From: Myxococcales bacterium | GTDB lineage: Bacteria; Myxococcota_A; Polyangia; Polyangiales; Houyiibacteriaceae | Assembly: GCA_029862185.1 (NCBI GenBank) | Contig: JAOTXX010000007.1 | Span: forward strand, 16,040-80,039 | DNA: 64,000 nt | Reading direction: 5' to 3' | Notes under the pieces: model-generated | What the model was told of the DNA's origin: nothing | What the model saw: only the letters and a program-made list of their open reading frames with translations | Databases searched by the model: none | Shown: positions 47,209 through 55,576 of the stretch, one piece after another | Layout of the letters: every line of letters starts with the position of its first letter | Numbering within the stretch: the stretch's first letter is position 1 | Translations under genes and position numbers: made by a program

Positions 47209-48659
47209 GGCGTCCACAGCCGTGCGGTTCCGTCCCGGAGCCTTCGAAAGAGAGATCGGCCGTCGAGCTCCTGGATTGTCAGCAGCCGCGCGTCGATCAA
47301 ACGGTTCCGAACGTGATCTTCGAGGTTTTGCCCGAGCCCCTCGTCGTAGCATTCCAAATTGAACTCGAAATTCAGACGCAGGCTGCGCGGATCCCAATTT
47401 GCCGAGCCGATCGACGACCAGTAACCGTCGACGACGAACAACTTCGAATGATCGAAAGGTGGCGGCGTGAGCCAGAGCCGAATCCCTTGGTACAGCACCC
47501 GTCGGTAGTTACCCCACATTGCCCAGCGTACGACGGGAAGGTTCCCGACCTCGGGCACGATGATGTCGACCTCGACGCCGCGCTGTGCCGCGAGATGAAG
47601 CGACTTCATCAGAATTGAGTCCGGCAAGAAGTAAGGCGTCATGATTCGAATCGAGCGTCGTGCAGCCCCGACCGCTGCGAGGAACACCCAATGAAGCTTG
47701 TCGATGTCCCGGTCAGGGCCGTCGTTGATGCCCCGCGCCAGCGTCTCCCCCGCCGGCGCAAGCTCGGGAAACCATCGTCGCCCTGCCAGACGCTCGCCCG
47801 TCGTGAAAACCCAGTCGCGTGCAAACGCTTCCTGAAGCTGCGCCACCACGGGGCCGTGGACTCGAAAGTGTACGTCCTTCGTCGGATAGCCTGGCTCGGA
47901 CGACAAGACCGAGTCCTGCCGAATGTTCATCCCGCCGGTGAACCCCACTCGGCCGTCGACGACGACGATCTTGCAGTGATTGCGCAGGTTGAAGTGAGTG
48001 ATGGACCCGGGGAGCAAGGCGGGTAGGAAGTTCGCAACCGGAACGCCTCGCTGCTTCAGCACGCGATGGATGCGCGGCCTGGCGTAACGCACCCCGACGT
48101 CGTCGACCAAGACACGGACCTCGACACCGCGGGCGCATGCGTCAGCGAGCGCGTCGACGAGCTCCGCTCCCACGCCTTCGGCTTCGAAGATATAGCTCAT
48201 CAGCGAAATCGATTCCTTCGCCTCGCCAATCGCGGCGATCATCGCCGGATAGGCTTCATCGCCATCGACCAGGAGATCTAGGTCATTGCCCACCAACAAG
48301 GGCCTCTCGGTCACTTTCGTCACGACGCGCGCAAGCTCGATCAAGCGGGCCCGGTCGCTTCCGAGCTCCCGGTCCAAATCCGCCGGAGAGCGCGGCGCCT
48401 CGTCCAAGGGAACGCTGTAGTCGGTGGCGCCCGACTTGAGCACCTTCGCACGCCGCTGGATCCGGTTGATGCCGAGGAAGAAGTAGAGGATCGATCCTAG
48501 GAATGGCAGGAGCCAAATCAGCGCAACCCAGGCTGTCGCCGCACGGGTGTCACTCTTGTTCAGTATGACGTGTGACGCCGCGGCCAGCGCGAGAAGGATG
48601 TCCAGCGCCACGCTCAACTCTGGCCCGAATTCCTGCACTTGCTGCCAGTCGAGCGTCAT
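47199..48659 (-). CDS. cls: Cardiolipin synthase-type phospholipase D enzyme
   Basis: A 486-residue inner-membrane enzyme. Two TM helices at the N-terminus (ALDILLALAAASHVIL; AWVALIWLLPFLGSILYFFL) are followed by two PLD HKD motifs: HCKIVVVDGRVGFTGG and HSKLFVVDGYWSSIGS. It makes cardiolipin from phosphatidylglycerol. A TTG codon lies one position before the ATG at 48659, which is preferred. Confidence 0.9.
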   Translation of the reverse strand: MTLDWQQVQEFGPELSVALDILLALAAASHVILNKSDTRAATAWVALIWLLPFLGSILYFFLGINRIQRRAKVLKSGATDYSVPLDEAPRSPADLDRELGSDRARLIELARVVTKVTERPLLVGNDLDLLVDGDEAYPAMIAAIGEAKESISLMSYIFEAEGVGAELVDALADACARGVEVRVLVDDVGVRYARPRIHRVLKQRGVPVANFLPALLPGSITHFNLRNHCKIVVVDGRVGFTGGMNIRQDSVLSSEPGYPTKDVHFRVHGPVVAQLQEAFARDWVFTTGERLAGRRWFPELAPAGETLARGINDGPDRDIDKLHWVFLAAVGAARRSIRIMTPYFLPDSILMKSLHLAAQRGVEVDIIVPEVGNLPVVRWAMWGNYRRVLYQGIRLWLTPPPFDHSKLFVVDGYWSSIGSANWDPRSLRLNFEFNLECYDEGLGQNLEDHVRNRLIDARLLTIQELDGRSLFRRLRDGTARLWTPYL

Positions 48660-48738
48660 CAATCCCCCGCCGCGAGATTACGGCCTATCAATCTGGCGGT
48701 CGACTTCGCAGCGGGGTACATTGAATCTCGGGGGAAGC

Positions 48739-49365
48739 ATGGCGGATCAGTCTCTGACTGATAAATTCGGCGTTCGTCTTTCCGGGGGCACGACGGTCTT
48801 TCGTCAGGGCGACCCGGGCGGGTCGATGTACGTCATTCGTGCCGGAAAGGTTCGCGTCCTCAAAGAGGCGCACGGCAGGCAACGGGTCGTGACGACACTC
48901 GGCCCCGGGGACTTCTTCGGAGAAATGGCCGTGGTCATGGGGCGCCCCCGTACGGCAACGGCGGAGGTGCTCGAAGAGGCTGAGCTCTTGAAGGTTCCTG
49001 CCGCCAAGCTCGAAGAAATGGTCGCCCAAAATGGCGAGGTAGCCATTCGCTTGATTCGGCATCTCGCAGAACGCATCGAGAACGCGAACCGCTTCATCGA
49101 TCTTCTTCTCGAAGACGACATGACCGCGCGCGTGATCCTCGAGCTTCAGCGAATCCTCGAACAGGCCAACGGCTCTGCCGCGCCCGACGTCACGGACGCT
49201 GATCTGGCCCTCGCGATTGGCGTCGACGGGAGCGATGTGCGTACCGCGCTACGGCGACTCACCCGGGTCGGCGTCGTCGAGGTCGCGGGAGGCTTCGTCC
49301 TGATCAAAGACCTCCAGCGGCTCAACGAGTTTCTCGATTTCATTCGGAATTCGGGGGCCTCCTGA
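48739..49365 (+). CDS. CRP/FNR-family cyclic-nucleotide-responsive regulator
   Basis: A 208-residue protein whose start is the ATG at 48739 (MADQSLTDKFGVRL); the in-frame upstream region overlaps cls and is not coding. N-terminal cNMP-binding beta-roll with the phosphate cassette GEMAVVMGRPRTATAEV (Glu62, Arg71, Thr72), so cAMP or cGMP binding is plausible. A long helix leads to a C-terminal winged HTH (DLALAIGVDGSDVRTALRRL). Its stop overlaps the start of a class II cAMP phosphodiesterase gene. Confidence 0.88.
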   Translation: MADQSLTDKFGVRLSGGTTVFRQGDPGGSMYVIRAGKVRVLKEAHGRQRVVTTLGPGDFFGEMAVVMGRPRTATAEVLEEAELLKVPAAKLEEMVAQNGEVAIRLIRHLAERIENANRFIDLLLEDDMTARVILELQRILEQANGSAAPDVTDADLALAIGVDGSDVRTALRRLTRVGVVEVAGGFVLIKDLQRLNEFLDFIRNSGAS

Positions 49366-50132
49366 TGCAGCTTCGCGTACTCGGCTGTCATGGCGGCGAA
49401 ACACCCAAGCACCGTACTTCGAGCTTCATGGTGGGCGACAGCGTCGCGATCGACGCGGGCGCCATCACGAGCTCTCTTTCGCTCCGCGAGCAGGAGCTGA
49501 TTCGCTCGGTCCTGGTGAGTCATCCCCACATGGACCACGTTCGCGACCTCGCAACGCTTGCGGACAACCGATGCCAGCAGGGCGGTTCGACGCTCGAGAT
49601 TGTCGGGATCCCCGAGACCATCGAAGCGCTCCGGACGCACTTCTTCAATGACATCATTTGGCCGGACTTCACGCAGATCGACGCCAAGGGCGGGCCGACC
49701 GTACGCTACGTCGAGGTGCAGGCCAACCAAGCATCCGACGTCGACGGCTACGAGGTGACCCCTGTCCTGGTGAACCACACCGTCGACACCTCCGCGTTCA
49801 TCATCCGTCAGAATGGAAAGAGCATCGTCTACGGCGGAGACACGGGACCGACCGAAGAGCTTTGGACACAGATCAACGCGCTCGATGATCTTCAAGCCTT
49901 GATGATGGAAGTCTCGTTTCCAAACGACGAAACCGACCTCGCATGGGCGTCTCGGCATCTCACCCCCGAGATGCTTTCGTCCGAGCTCGATAAGCTGACC
50001 CAAAGCGATGCGCTTCCGATCTTGCTCTATCACATCAAGCCTACGTTCGAGGCCAGGGTGCTTCGAGAGCTTGCGCAGGTTCGCGGCCGAAATCTTCAGA
50101 TACTGCAGCTAGGAGACGAATTCCTCCTCTAA
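49365..50132 (+). CDS. cpdP: Class II cyclic-nucleotide phosphodiesterase (MBL fold)
   Basis: A 255-residue metallo-beta-lactamase-fold hydrolase. The metal motif is HPHMDH (residues 53-58), an HxHxDH. Other ligands fit NHTVDT and GGDTGP. Size and architecture match PDEase class II (PF02112), which hydrolyses cAMP. Its ATG shares the A of the preceding TGA stop (TGATG), so it is translationally coupled to the CRP-like gene. The pair could tie a cAMP receptor to cAMP destruction. Confidence 0.78.
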   Translation: MQLRVLGCHGGETPKHRTSSFMVGDSVAIDAGAITSSLSLREQELIRSVLVSHPHMDHVRDLATLADNRCQQGGSTLEIVGIPETIEALRTHFFNDIIWPDFTQIDAKGGPTVRYVEVQANQASDVDGYEVTPVLVNHTVDTSAFIIRQNGKSIVYGGDTGPTEELWTQINALDDLQALMMEVSFPNDETDLAWASRHLTPEMLSSELDKLTQSDALPILLYHIKPTFEARVLRELAQVRGRNLQILQLGDEFLL

Positions 50133-50182
50133 GTCGGTTCTTGGCTTGGCGCGATCGGGTGTAGCGACTATCTTAAGGATGT

Positions 50183-50228
50183 GAGTGGCGTTGCCCGAAA
50201 AAGGGTTCTCCTTTTTGCGATGCCACTC
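50183..50228 (+). terminator. Compound stem-loop after the phosphodiesterase gene
   Basis: Outer stem GAGTGGC (50183-50189) pairs with GCCACTC (50222-50228). Inside, AAAAAGG (50198-50204) pairs perfectly with CCTTTTT (50210-50216) around a five-base loop. It probably ends the regulator-phosphodiesterase transcript or insulates the 6S RNA gene. Confidence 0.45.
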
Positions 50229-50269
50229 ATCGCAGGCGGCGGTTGGGTAGATTGCCCCGCACTGGTGCG

Positions 50270-50465
50270 AACTCCGAAAGGAGACTCGCGGCCGTGAATT
50301 GGCCCTCGATATCCGTGGGTCCAACCACCAAGGAACGCTCCGCGTGGTCTGGGCATGGTGCTCAGAGACCCAAGAGCGCCGGCATCGCCGGGGGAGGAAT
50401 GCGCATATGGACAGCAATTCTAGAATCGGACTCGCACCGGAGGTGCGGGCGAGTTAGCCCTTAGG
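50270..50465 (+). ncRNA. ssrS: 6S RNA (RNA polymerase regulator)
   Basis: Within the 442-bp gap between the phosphodiesterase and ABA4-like genes. It matches the 6S layout: a GATATC motif at 50308 on the 5' side, then ACCACCAAGGAACGCTCCGC, close to the conserved 6S segment that includes GCGCTCCGCG. A terminal hairpin follows (GGTCTGGGC / GCTCAGAGACC), with flanking GCTC/GAGC pairing. A closing stem pairs ACTCGC (50284-50289) with GCGAGT (50449-50454) and AAGG with CCTT further out. Length about 195 nt fits. Ends are approximate. 6S binds sigma-70 holoenzyme in stationary phase. Confidence 0.72.
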
Positions 50466-50468
50466 CGA

Positions 50469-50489
50469 ACTCCCCCCCTTGGTGGGAGT
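50469..50489 (+). terminator. Stem-loop at the 3' side of the 6S RNA
   Basis: ACTCCC (50469-50474) pairs with GGGAGT (50484-50489). A long T-tract is absent. It may mark the end or processing point of the 6S transcript. The rest of the gap to 50574 shows nothing recognisable. Confidence 0.35.
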
Positions 50490-50574
50490 CCGGATCAACG
50501 AGGGCCGGCGCCTAGGATGGCGCTGGCCCCATCTAATTGTGCACTCTGATCCGGTGCCCAAGGGCGCCGGGGCC

Positions 50575-51021
50575 TCAGAGGGTGCCCGCCTCATCGTACT
50601 CGAGCACTCTCTTGCTGAAGAAGCGCACGAGCACATAGAACAGCAGCCCGATGGGCCCGACCACCAAGGTCGCGATGAGGCAGGGGATGACGAGCAGATG
50701 AGGGACCCCGCGCCGCTGGGCGTCGCGAGTCTCCCAAGCGCCCACGAATAAATCGAAGATGAGATAGTGGATCCAACCGGCGACCACGATCTGCGGCGCC
50801 GAAAAGCCGACCATGACCCCGTAGAGCGACCCAAGCTCCATGCCTTCCGGCGCCGCTCCGTAACCGAACAGCATGTAGGCGTAGATCGGCGTGAGCAGCA
50901 GCAGCACGACCGGGCCGTGTGCCAATCGGCGCGTCCAGGACCAGCCTGGCGCGAAAATCAGCAGCAACCAGAATGGAATGACCGAGTAGTTGGCGACTTT
51001 GAACAGGGTTTCGAGCGGCAT
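50575..51021 (-). CDS. ABA4-like (DUF4281) membrane protein
   Basis: 148 residues from the ATG at 51021 (MPLETLFKVANYSV), with a GGAGGA ribosome site; codons further upstream lie in the divergent promoter region. Four TM helices, with WIHYLIFDLFVGAWETRDA characteristic of the ABA DEFICIENT 4 family. Plant ABA4 acts in neoxanthin/violaxanthin formation; bacterial homologues are of unknown or carotenoid-related function. Divergent from the first copper-monooxygenase-like lipoprotein. Confidence 0.75.
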   Translation of the reverse strand: MPLETLFKVANYSVIPFWLLLIFAPGWSWTRRLAHGPVVLLLLTPIYAYMLFGYGAAPEGMELGSLYGVMVGFSAPQIVVAGWIHYLIFDLFVGAWETRDAQRRGVPHLLVIPCLIATLVVGPIGLLFYVLVRFFSKRVLEYDEAGTL

Positions 51022-51128
51022 GGCGGCTTCCTCCTGGGAAGCACAACGCTTGCGCCAATCGCCTCTCTCCGTCAATTGACCAGGAGTCTGTTGACCTTTT
51101 GTATTCCAGCCCCAAACCCACCCGGACG

Positions 51129-52904
51129 ATGAAACGAATGCCGAAACCCAGCTCCGCCCTGCTTGCCCTGACCGCCATCGGTTCTCTATTCCTCGCCGCG
51201 TGCGGTTCTGAATCAAACAGCGGCACCGCGCTCAAGGACTGCAACTACGCAAATACCTACGACGCGATTCAAGCGACCATCTTCGAGGCCAAGGGCTGCA
51301 CGGCCAGCACCTGTCACGGCGACGCGATGCTCGGTGGGCTCGACCTCCGTCCGGGAGCATCGTTCGATGCCTCGGTCCGCCAGCCGAGCACGATCGACCC
51401 ATCGATCGAACGGGTTTTCCCTGGCGACCAGGGGCTCAGCCTGCTCTACCTCAAGCTCGAGGCCGGCACCGAAGGCACCGACCTTGGCAGTCTCGGCCAG
51501 GCGATGCCCATCGATGAAGAGCCGCTCAGTGCCGACCAGCTCGCGGCGATGCGACTTTGGATGAGGGCGGGCGCCCCGTCGGATTCGATCGTCGGCGGAA
51601 CGCTCGAGCTCCTCGGTTGTGACGGCACCTTCGAGCCGGACCCCAACAAAATCAATCCGCTCCCAGCTCCCCCGCCAGAGGAAGGCGTGCAGTTCTACGC
51701 AGGCGGCTGGGACCTCGAAGGCGAGGCCGAAGACGAGGTTTGCTTCGCGTCGTATTACGACTTCACCGATTCGGTGCCGCCCGAGTACCAAGTCGACTGC
51801 GAGCAGTTCGGCGAAGGTCGGAAGTGCTTTGCCTTCCGCCGCAATGAGCTCGCTCAGGACGGCCAGTCACACCACAGCATCATCAGCGTCTATACGCCGG
51901 AGTCCGACCCAAACGGTGGCGAATGGGGCCCGTGGACATGCCTAGGCGGCGACAAGGCCGGTGAAACCTGCGACCCGACGGCGGCCGATGCTTGCGGCGC
52001 CCGCAGCCAGTGCACGACCCCGGCGGTCACCTCGGTCGCTTGCGTCGGATACCGGTACGCTCCGCAGGACTTCGGTTTGGGCGGCGGCCTCGGCGGCCCG
52101 GGCCAAGACAACGTGATTCAGCTCGGAGGAGCCCAAGAGTCGACTTCGATCGATGTGCCTCCGTCCGGGGTCTACTCCGTCTTGCCGCTCAAGGGCTTCG
52201 TCTCCTGGAACAGTCACGGGTTCAACCTCACCAAGAAGGCCTCTTCGATCGAACAGTGGGTGAACCTGACCTTCGCGCCGGAGTCCGAGCGCGTGTTCAT
52301 CCGGGAGCAGATCTTCGAGGCCGATAACATCTTTGCGATGAGCGCGGTGACGCCGTTTGAGAAGCGGGAGATCTGCATGACCTGGACGCTTCCCCGTTAC
52401 GCGAAGCTCATGTCGCTGAGCTCACACATGCACAAGCGCGGCGAGCTGTTCCGGATTTGGTTGCCACCCAACGAGCCCTGCGTGGGCACCGATGGTTGCC
52501 TCCCCCCAGTGACCTCCGCGGACTACGAGAGTAGGCTTTACGATGACCCGCTCTACACGTACTACGACCCGCCGAACGACTACTCCTCTGCAGCCGAGGC
52601 AGACCGCACGCTCAAGGCATGCGCGGTCTACGACAACGGCGCCGACAATCCGCTCGACGTCAAGCGGGAGTCGACCAAGCCGAACACACCGACCTGCTCT
52701 TTCTTTCTCGCAAACTGCGGTTGTACGGCGCCGGAGCGCGTCTGCCTCGGCGGCGACAACCAGGGCGCCGCCTGCAACGGCGACGACTCGATTTGCGGTG
52801 AGGGCGGCCTCTGCGACGCCTGCCCGCTCTACGGCGGTGTGACCACCGACGACGAGATGTTCATCCCACTCGGCTCCTATTTCGTCGCTGAACCATCACC
52901 CTAA
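51129..52904 (+). CDS. Lipoprotein: cytochrome-c-like domain fused to copper type II monooxygenase fold (paralogue A)
   Basis: 591 residues from the ATG at 51129. Lipobox LAAC (Cys25). Residues 38-150 resemble a planctomycete-type cytochrome c domain with GCTASTCHG (Cys57-x4-Cys62-His63) and a candidate axial Met in GQAMP (126). Residues 160-591 have the PHM/DBH ligand pattern: His248-His249 (QSHHSI), His363 (NSHGFN), His433-x-His435 (SSHMHKRG) and Met577 (DDEMF). Cys-rich inserts (CLGGDNQGAACNGDDSICG) are present. Likely a periplasmic or surface copper hydroxylase with a built-in electron entry; substrate unknown. Same architecture as paralogue B. Confidence 0.78.
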   Translation: MKRMPKPSSALLALTAIGSLFLAACGSESNSGTALKDCNYANTYDAIQATIFEAKGCTASTCHGDAMLGGLDLRPGASFDASVRQPSTIDPSIERVFPGDQGLSLLYLKLEAGTEGTDLGSLGQAMPIDEEPLSADQLAAMRLWMRAGAPSDSIVGGTLELLGCDGTFEPDPNKINPLPAPPPEEGVQFYAGGWDLEGEAEDEVCFASYYDFTDSVPPEYQVDCEQFGEGRKCFAFRRNELAQDGQSHHSIISVYTPESDPNGGEWGPWTCLGGDKAGETCDPTAADACGARSQCTTPAVTSVACVGYRYAPQDFGLGGGLGGPGQDNVIQLGGAQESTSIDVPPSGVYSVLPLKGFVSWNSHGFNLTKKASSIEQWVNLTFAPESERVFIREQIFEADNIFAMSAVTPFEKREICMTWTLPRYAKLMSLSSHMHKRGELFRIWLPPNEPCVGTDGCLPPVTSADYESRLYDDPLYTYYDPPNDYSSAAEADRTLKACAVYDNGADNPLDVKRESTKPNTPTCSFFLANCGCTAPERVCLGGDNQGAACNGDDSICGEGGLCDACPLYGGVTTDDEMFIPLGSYFVAEPSP

Positions 52905-52919
52905 AGGCGCAATTATTAC

Positions 52920-52957
52920 GCTCAGCACGCTTCATGCTGAGCACAGCTCATCTTTTT
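52920..52957 (+). terminator. Rho-independent-like terminator between paralogues A and B
   Basis: A perfect 8-bp stem GCTCAGCA / TGCTGAGC (52920-52927 and 52935-52942) with a 7-nt loop is followed at a short distance by a T-run (52951-52957). It implies that A and B are largely separate transcripts. Confidence 0.6.
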
Positions 52958-53027
52958 TGCTTGCACCGATAGGCTCATCACGAAGAATCCGGCCCTGCCT
53001 TGGGCTTAATCCCGTTTGGAGTGACTA

Positions 53028-54953
53028 ATGAAACCCGTTCAATACGCATTCGCAGCGATCATGCTCGCGACCCTCTCCGCATGTGGGACCGATAGCTCGA
53101 GCGCCACGTTGGCGAAGTGCGACGCCGAGAGCACGTTCGCGCAGGTACAGCAGCAGATCTTCGACGCGCAGGGCTGCACCGCCTCGGCGTGCCACGGTGA
53201 GGCGGCCAATGCGGGCCTCGACCTTCGACCCGAGAACGCTTACGCCAACCTGATCAACGTCGAAGCGACGTCGGGCAACTACATGCGCGTGTTTCCCGGC
53301 GAGCAGGATCTCAGCCTCCTTTATCAGAAGGTCGCTGCCAAGACCGAGGGCTTCCAGCTGAGCGCGCTCCCGAACCCGATCTCCGGAGGTGCGATGCCGA
53401 CCGGCAACGGCGTATTGAGTGAGAATGACTTGGCTCTCTTGCGCGCTTGGATTCGCGGCGGCGCCCCGGAGACCGGCATCGTGGCCGGCTCGGGGCAGTA
53501 TGCGTCCTGCGAGCTGGAAGGCGACCTCGCCCCGAACAAGATTCAACCGCTTCCGGCCCCGGCAACCGATGAAGGCGTGCAGTTCTACTCGGGCGGCTGG
53601 ACCGTTCCGGCCGAGGGTGAAGGAGAGGTCTGCTTCATCACGCACTACGACTACACCGATCAGATTCCTGCCGAGTTCAAGGTCCCTTGCGGCGAGGCGC
53701 AGGGCGGCCCGGAGCAGGACTGCTTCGTCTACGACGAAGTGCTCCTCGCACAGGACCCGCAGTCTCACCACAGCATCATCGAGTTCTACGTCCCGCCGCG
53801 CGTCTGTGTGGGCGGGGAAAACGATGGCGACGGTTGCGATCGAGACGAGTCGATTTGTGGAGACGGCGCGGCCTGCGAGCTCAATCCGGATCACCTCGAC
53901 CCGATGAGCGGGGCTTGGAAGGATTGGCAGTGCCTCGGCGGGGACTTCGCCGGCACGTCCTGCACGCCGGGAAGCGACGAGTGCGGGCCCCGCGGCCAAT
54001 GCGCGACCGAGCCGCTGACCACGATCGCATGCATCAACTACCGCAATGCGCCGCAGGAGTTGGGTACGATTGCCGGCTTCTTCGGCCAGGCGTCGGTTCG
54101 GCAGAACTTGGCGACGGCTCAGGAGTCGAGCTTCCGGGAGGCCTTTCCACCGAACGTATTTTCGATGGTTCCCGTCAAAGGGTTCGTCGTCTGGGACAGC
54201 CATGCGTTCAACCTCACCAAATCCGACACTACGGTCGAGCAGTGGATGAACCTGACCTTCGCACCGTCCGGTGAACGGCTCTATCCGCGCACTCAGATCT
54301 TCGACGCTGACGACATCTTTGGAATGGGGCGAATCGAAGCGTACTCATCCAAAGAAGCCTGCGCGAGCTTCGAGATGCCACAGTACGGCCGTCTCATGAC
54401 CTTGAGCACCCACACTCATCGGTTCGGCAAGGATTTTCGAGTTTGGTACCCGCCGAACGAAGTTTGCGACGCGAGCAGCGATCCGACCGCGCCGAACGAT
54501 GACCCCTGCATACGTCCCGATCGCGAGGCGGATTACGTCAGTTTCGATTACGCCGACCCGCTCTACCAGCGCTTCACTGGCGACGACATCCTTCGCTTCG
54601 ACAGTCCGAACGCAGAGGACCGCACGTTCGTCTACTGCTCGATCTGGGACAACGGCGAAAGCAACCCTTCGGAGGTGCGCAGAGAGTCGATCAAGCCGGA
54701 TGCAGAGACCTGCGACTTCGTCGACCAGTTTGCGCCACTCGCCAACCAGGCCGGCCTCGGTCTGTTTACCTGCGGCTGCGAGCCCGAGGATCGCTCTTGC
54801 TTTGGTGGACCCAACCAGGGAATGTCTTGTGACGGCGACGACGCGGTCTGCGGCGACGGTGGTGTCTGTGATGCCTGTCCCGCCGGCGGCGGAGTGACCA
54901 CCGAGGAAGAGATGTTCATCCTCCTCGGCTCGTACTACGTCGAGACGCCCTGA
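53028..54953 (+). CDS. Lipoprotein: cytochrome-c-like domain fused to copper type II monooxygenase fold (paralogue B)
   Basis: 641 residues, GGAG ribosome site, lipobox LSAC (Cys19). N-terminal heme-like motif GCTASACHG (Cys50-x4-Cys55-His56) with Met123 in GGAMP. Copper-site ligands match A: His247-His248, His392 (DSHAFN), His462-x-His464 (STHTHRFG), Met629 (EEEMF). Two more Cys-rich modules are inserted than in A (CVGGENDGDGC, CLGGDFAGTSC and CFGGPNQGMSC). A and B share blocks such as GVQFY-GGW and QSHHSII, so they arose by duplication. Predicted lipid-anchored, outside the cytoplasm. Confidence 0.78.
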   Translation: MKPVQYAFAAIMLATLSACGTDSSSATLAKCDAESTFAQVQQQIFDAQGCTASACHGEAANAGLDLRPENAYANLINVEATSGNYMRVFPGEQDLSLLYQKVAAKTEGFQLSALPNPISGGAMPTGNGVLSENDLALLRAWIRGGAPETGIVAGSGQYASCELEGDLAPNKIQPLPAPATDEGVQFYSGGWTVPAEGEGEVCFITHYDYTDQIPAEFKVPCGEAQGGPEQDCFVYDEVLLAQDPQSHHSIIEFYVPPRVCVGGENDGDGCDRDESICGDGAACELNPDHLDPMSGAWKDWQCLGGDFAGTSCTPGSDECGPRGQCATEPLTTIACINYRNAPQELGTIAGFFGQASVRQNLATAQESSFREAFPPNVFSMVPVKGFVVWDSHAFNLTKSDTTVEQWMNLTFAPSGERLYPRTQIFDADDIFGMGRIEAYSSKEACASFEMPQYGRLMTLSTHTHRFGKDFRVWYPPNEVCDASSDPTAPNDDPCIRPDREADYVSFDYADPLYQRFTGDDILRFDSPNAEDRTFVYCSIWDNGESNPSEVRRESIKPDAETCDFVDQFAPLANQAGLGLFTCGCEPEDRSCFGGPNQGMSCDGDDAVCGDGGVCDACPAGGGVTTEEEMFILLGSYYVETP

Positions 54954-54971
54954 CTGTAATAGTACTGTAAA
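54954..54971 (+). promoter_or_regulatory. PhoB-box-like direct repeat
   Basis: CTGTAATAGTACTGTAAA contains two CTGTAA units one helical turn (11 bp) apart. It matches about 14 of 18 positions of the E. coli Pho box CTGTCATAAATCTGTCAC. It lies 42 bp upstream of the YceI gene and begins right at the stop of paralogue B. phoB-phoR are 6 kb away. The site is a guess; myxobacterial Pho boxes are poorly defined. Confidence 0.35.
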
Positions 54972-55012
54972 CAAACTGGCCCTTTCGTCGGCCGTAAGCT
55001 ACATCGCGGTCG

Positions 55013-55540
55013 ATGGCTCGGTACGACGCCTACAACTCCGAATGTCTGGTTTTCTCCTTCAAAGACGGGCTCCTTTCCCGGCTTGCGCACGACTTGAAGA
55101 TGCAGGTCGAGCGCTTTTCGATCGAGCTCGACGAGACGACCCGGCAGATCAAGGCGACCTTCGACCCCAGCAGCATTCAAGTTGTCTGCGCGATGGTCGA
55201 TGGGCGCGACGACCCATCGACCCTGAGCAAGGGCGACAAGAAGAAGATCTACGACAACATCACCAAGGACGTGCTGCGGACGCGCAAGTACCCGGAGATT
55301 CGATTCGATTCGACCAACGTGGTGGAACGGGGCGAAGGGTTCGCCGTCGAAGGCACCCTGGAGATGTACGGCAAGTCGCGGAGCATCCAGACGAGCGTTC
55401 GCGCCCAGGGCGATCGCTGGCTCGCCGAGGTCGCGATTCATCAGCCGGACTTTGGGATCAAGCCCTACACGGCGGCGCTTGGAGCCCTCAAGGTCAAGCC
55501 CGACGTCCAGGTTCGGCTCAGCGTCCCGCGGGAAGGCTAG
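55013..55540 (+). CDS. YceI-family lipid-binding-fold protein, no signal peptide
   Basis: 175 residues. The lipocalin-like YceI barrel is recognised by LLSRLAHDLKMQVERFSIELD, KYPEIRFDSTNV and FGIKPYTAALGALKVKPDV near the end. Polyisoprenoid or amphiphile binding is the family's best-supported role, usually in the periplasm. Here the N-terminus (MARYDAYNSECLVFSF) shows no signal, so the product would be cytoplasmic unless the true start differs. It lies between B and two further lipoprotein genes. Confidence 0.8.
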   Translation: MARYDAYNSECLVFSFKDGLLSRLAHDLKMQVERFSIELDETTRQIKATFDPSSIQVVCAMVDGRDDPSTLSKGDKKKIYDNITKDVLRTRKYPEIRFDSTNVVERGEGFAVEGTLEMYGKSRSIQTSVRAQGDRWLAEVAIHQPDFGIKPYTAALGALKVKPDVQVRLSVPREG

Positions 55541-55576
55541 TCCGGAGCACGCCGGGCGCGCATGGTCGGGGGCGAG

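Noticed and set aside
53025..54203. 392-codon minus-strand frame opposite paralogue B
   Set aside because: Mirror of a coding strand with clear lipoprotein and copper motifs.
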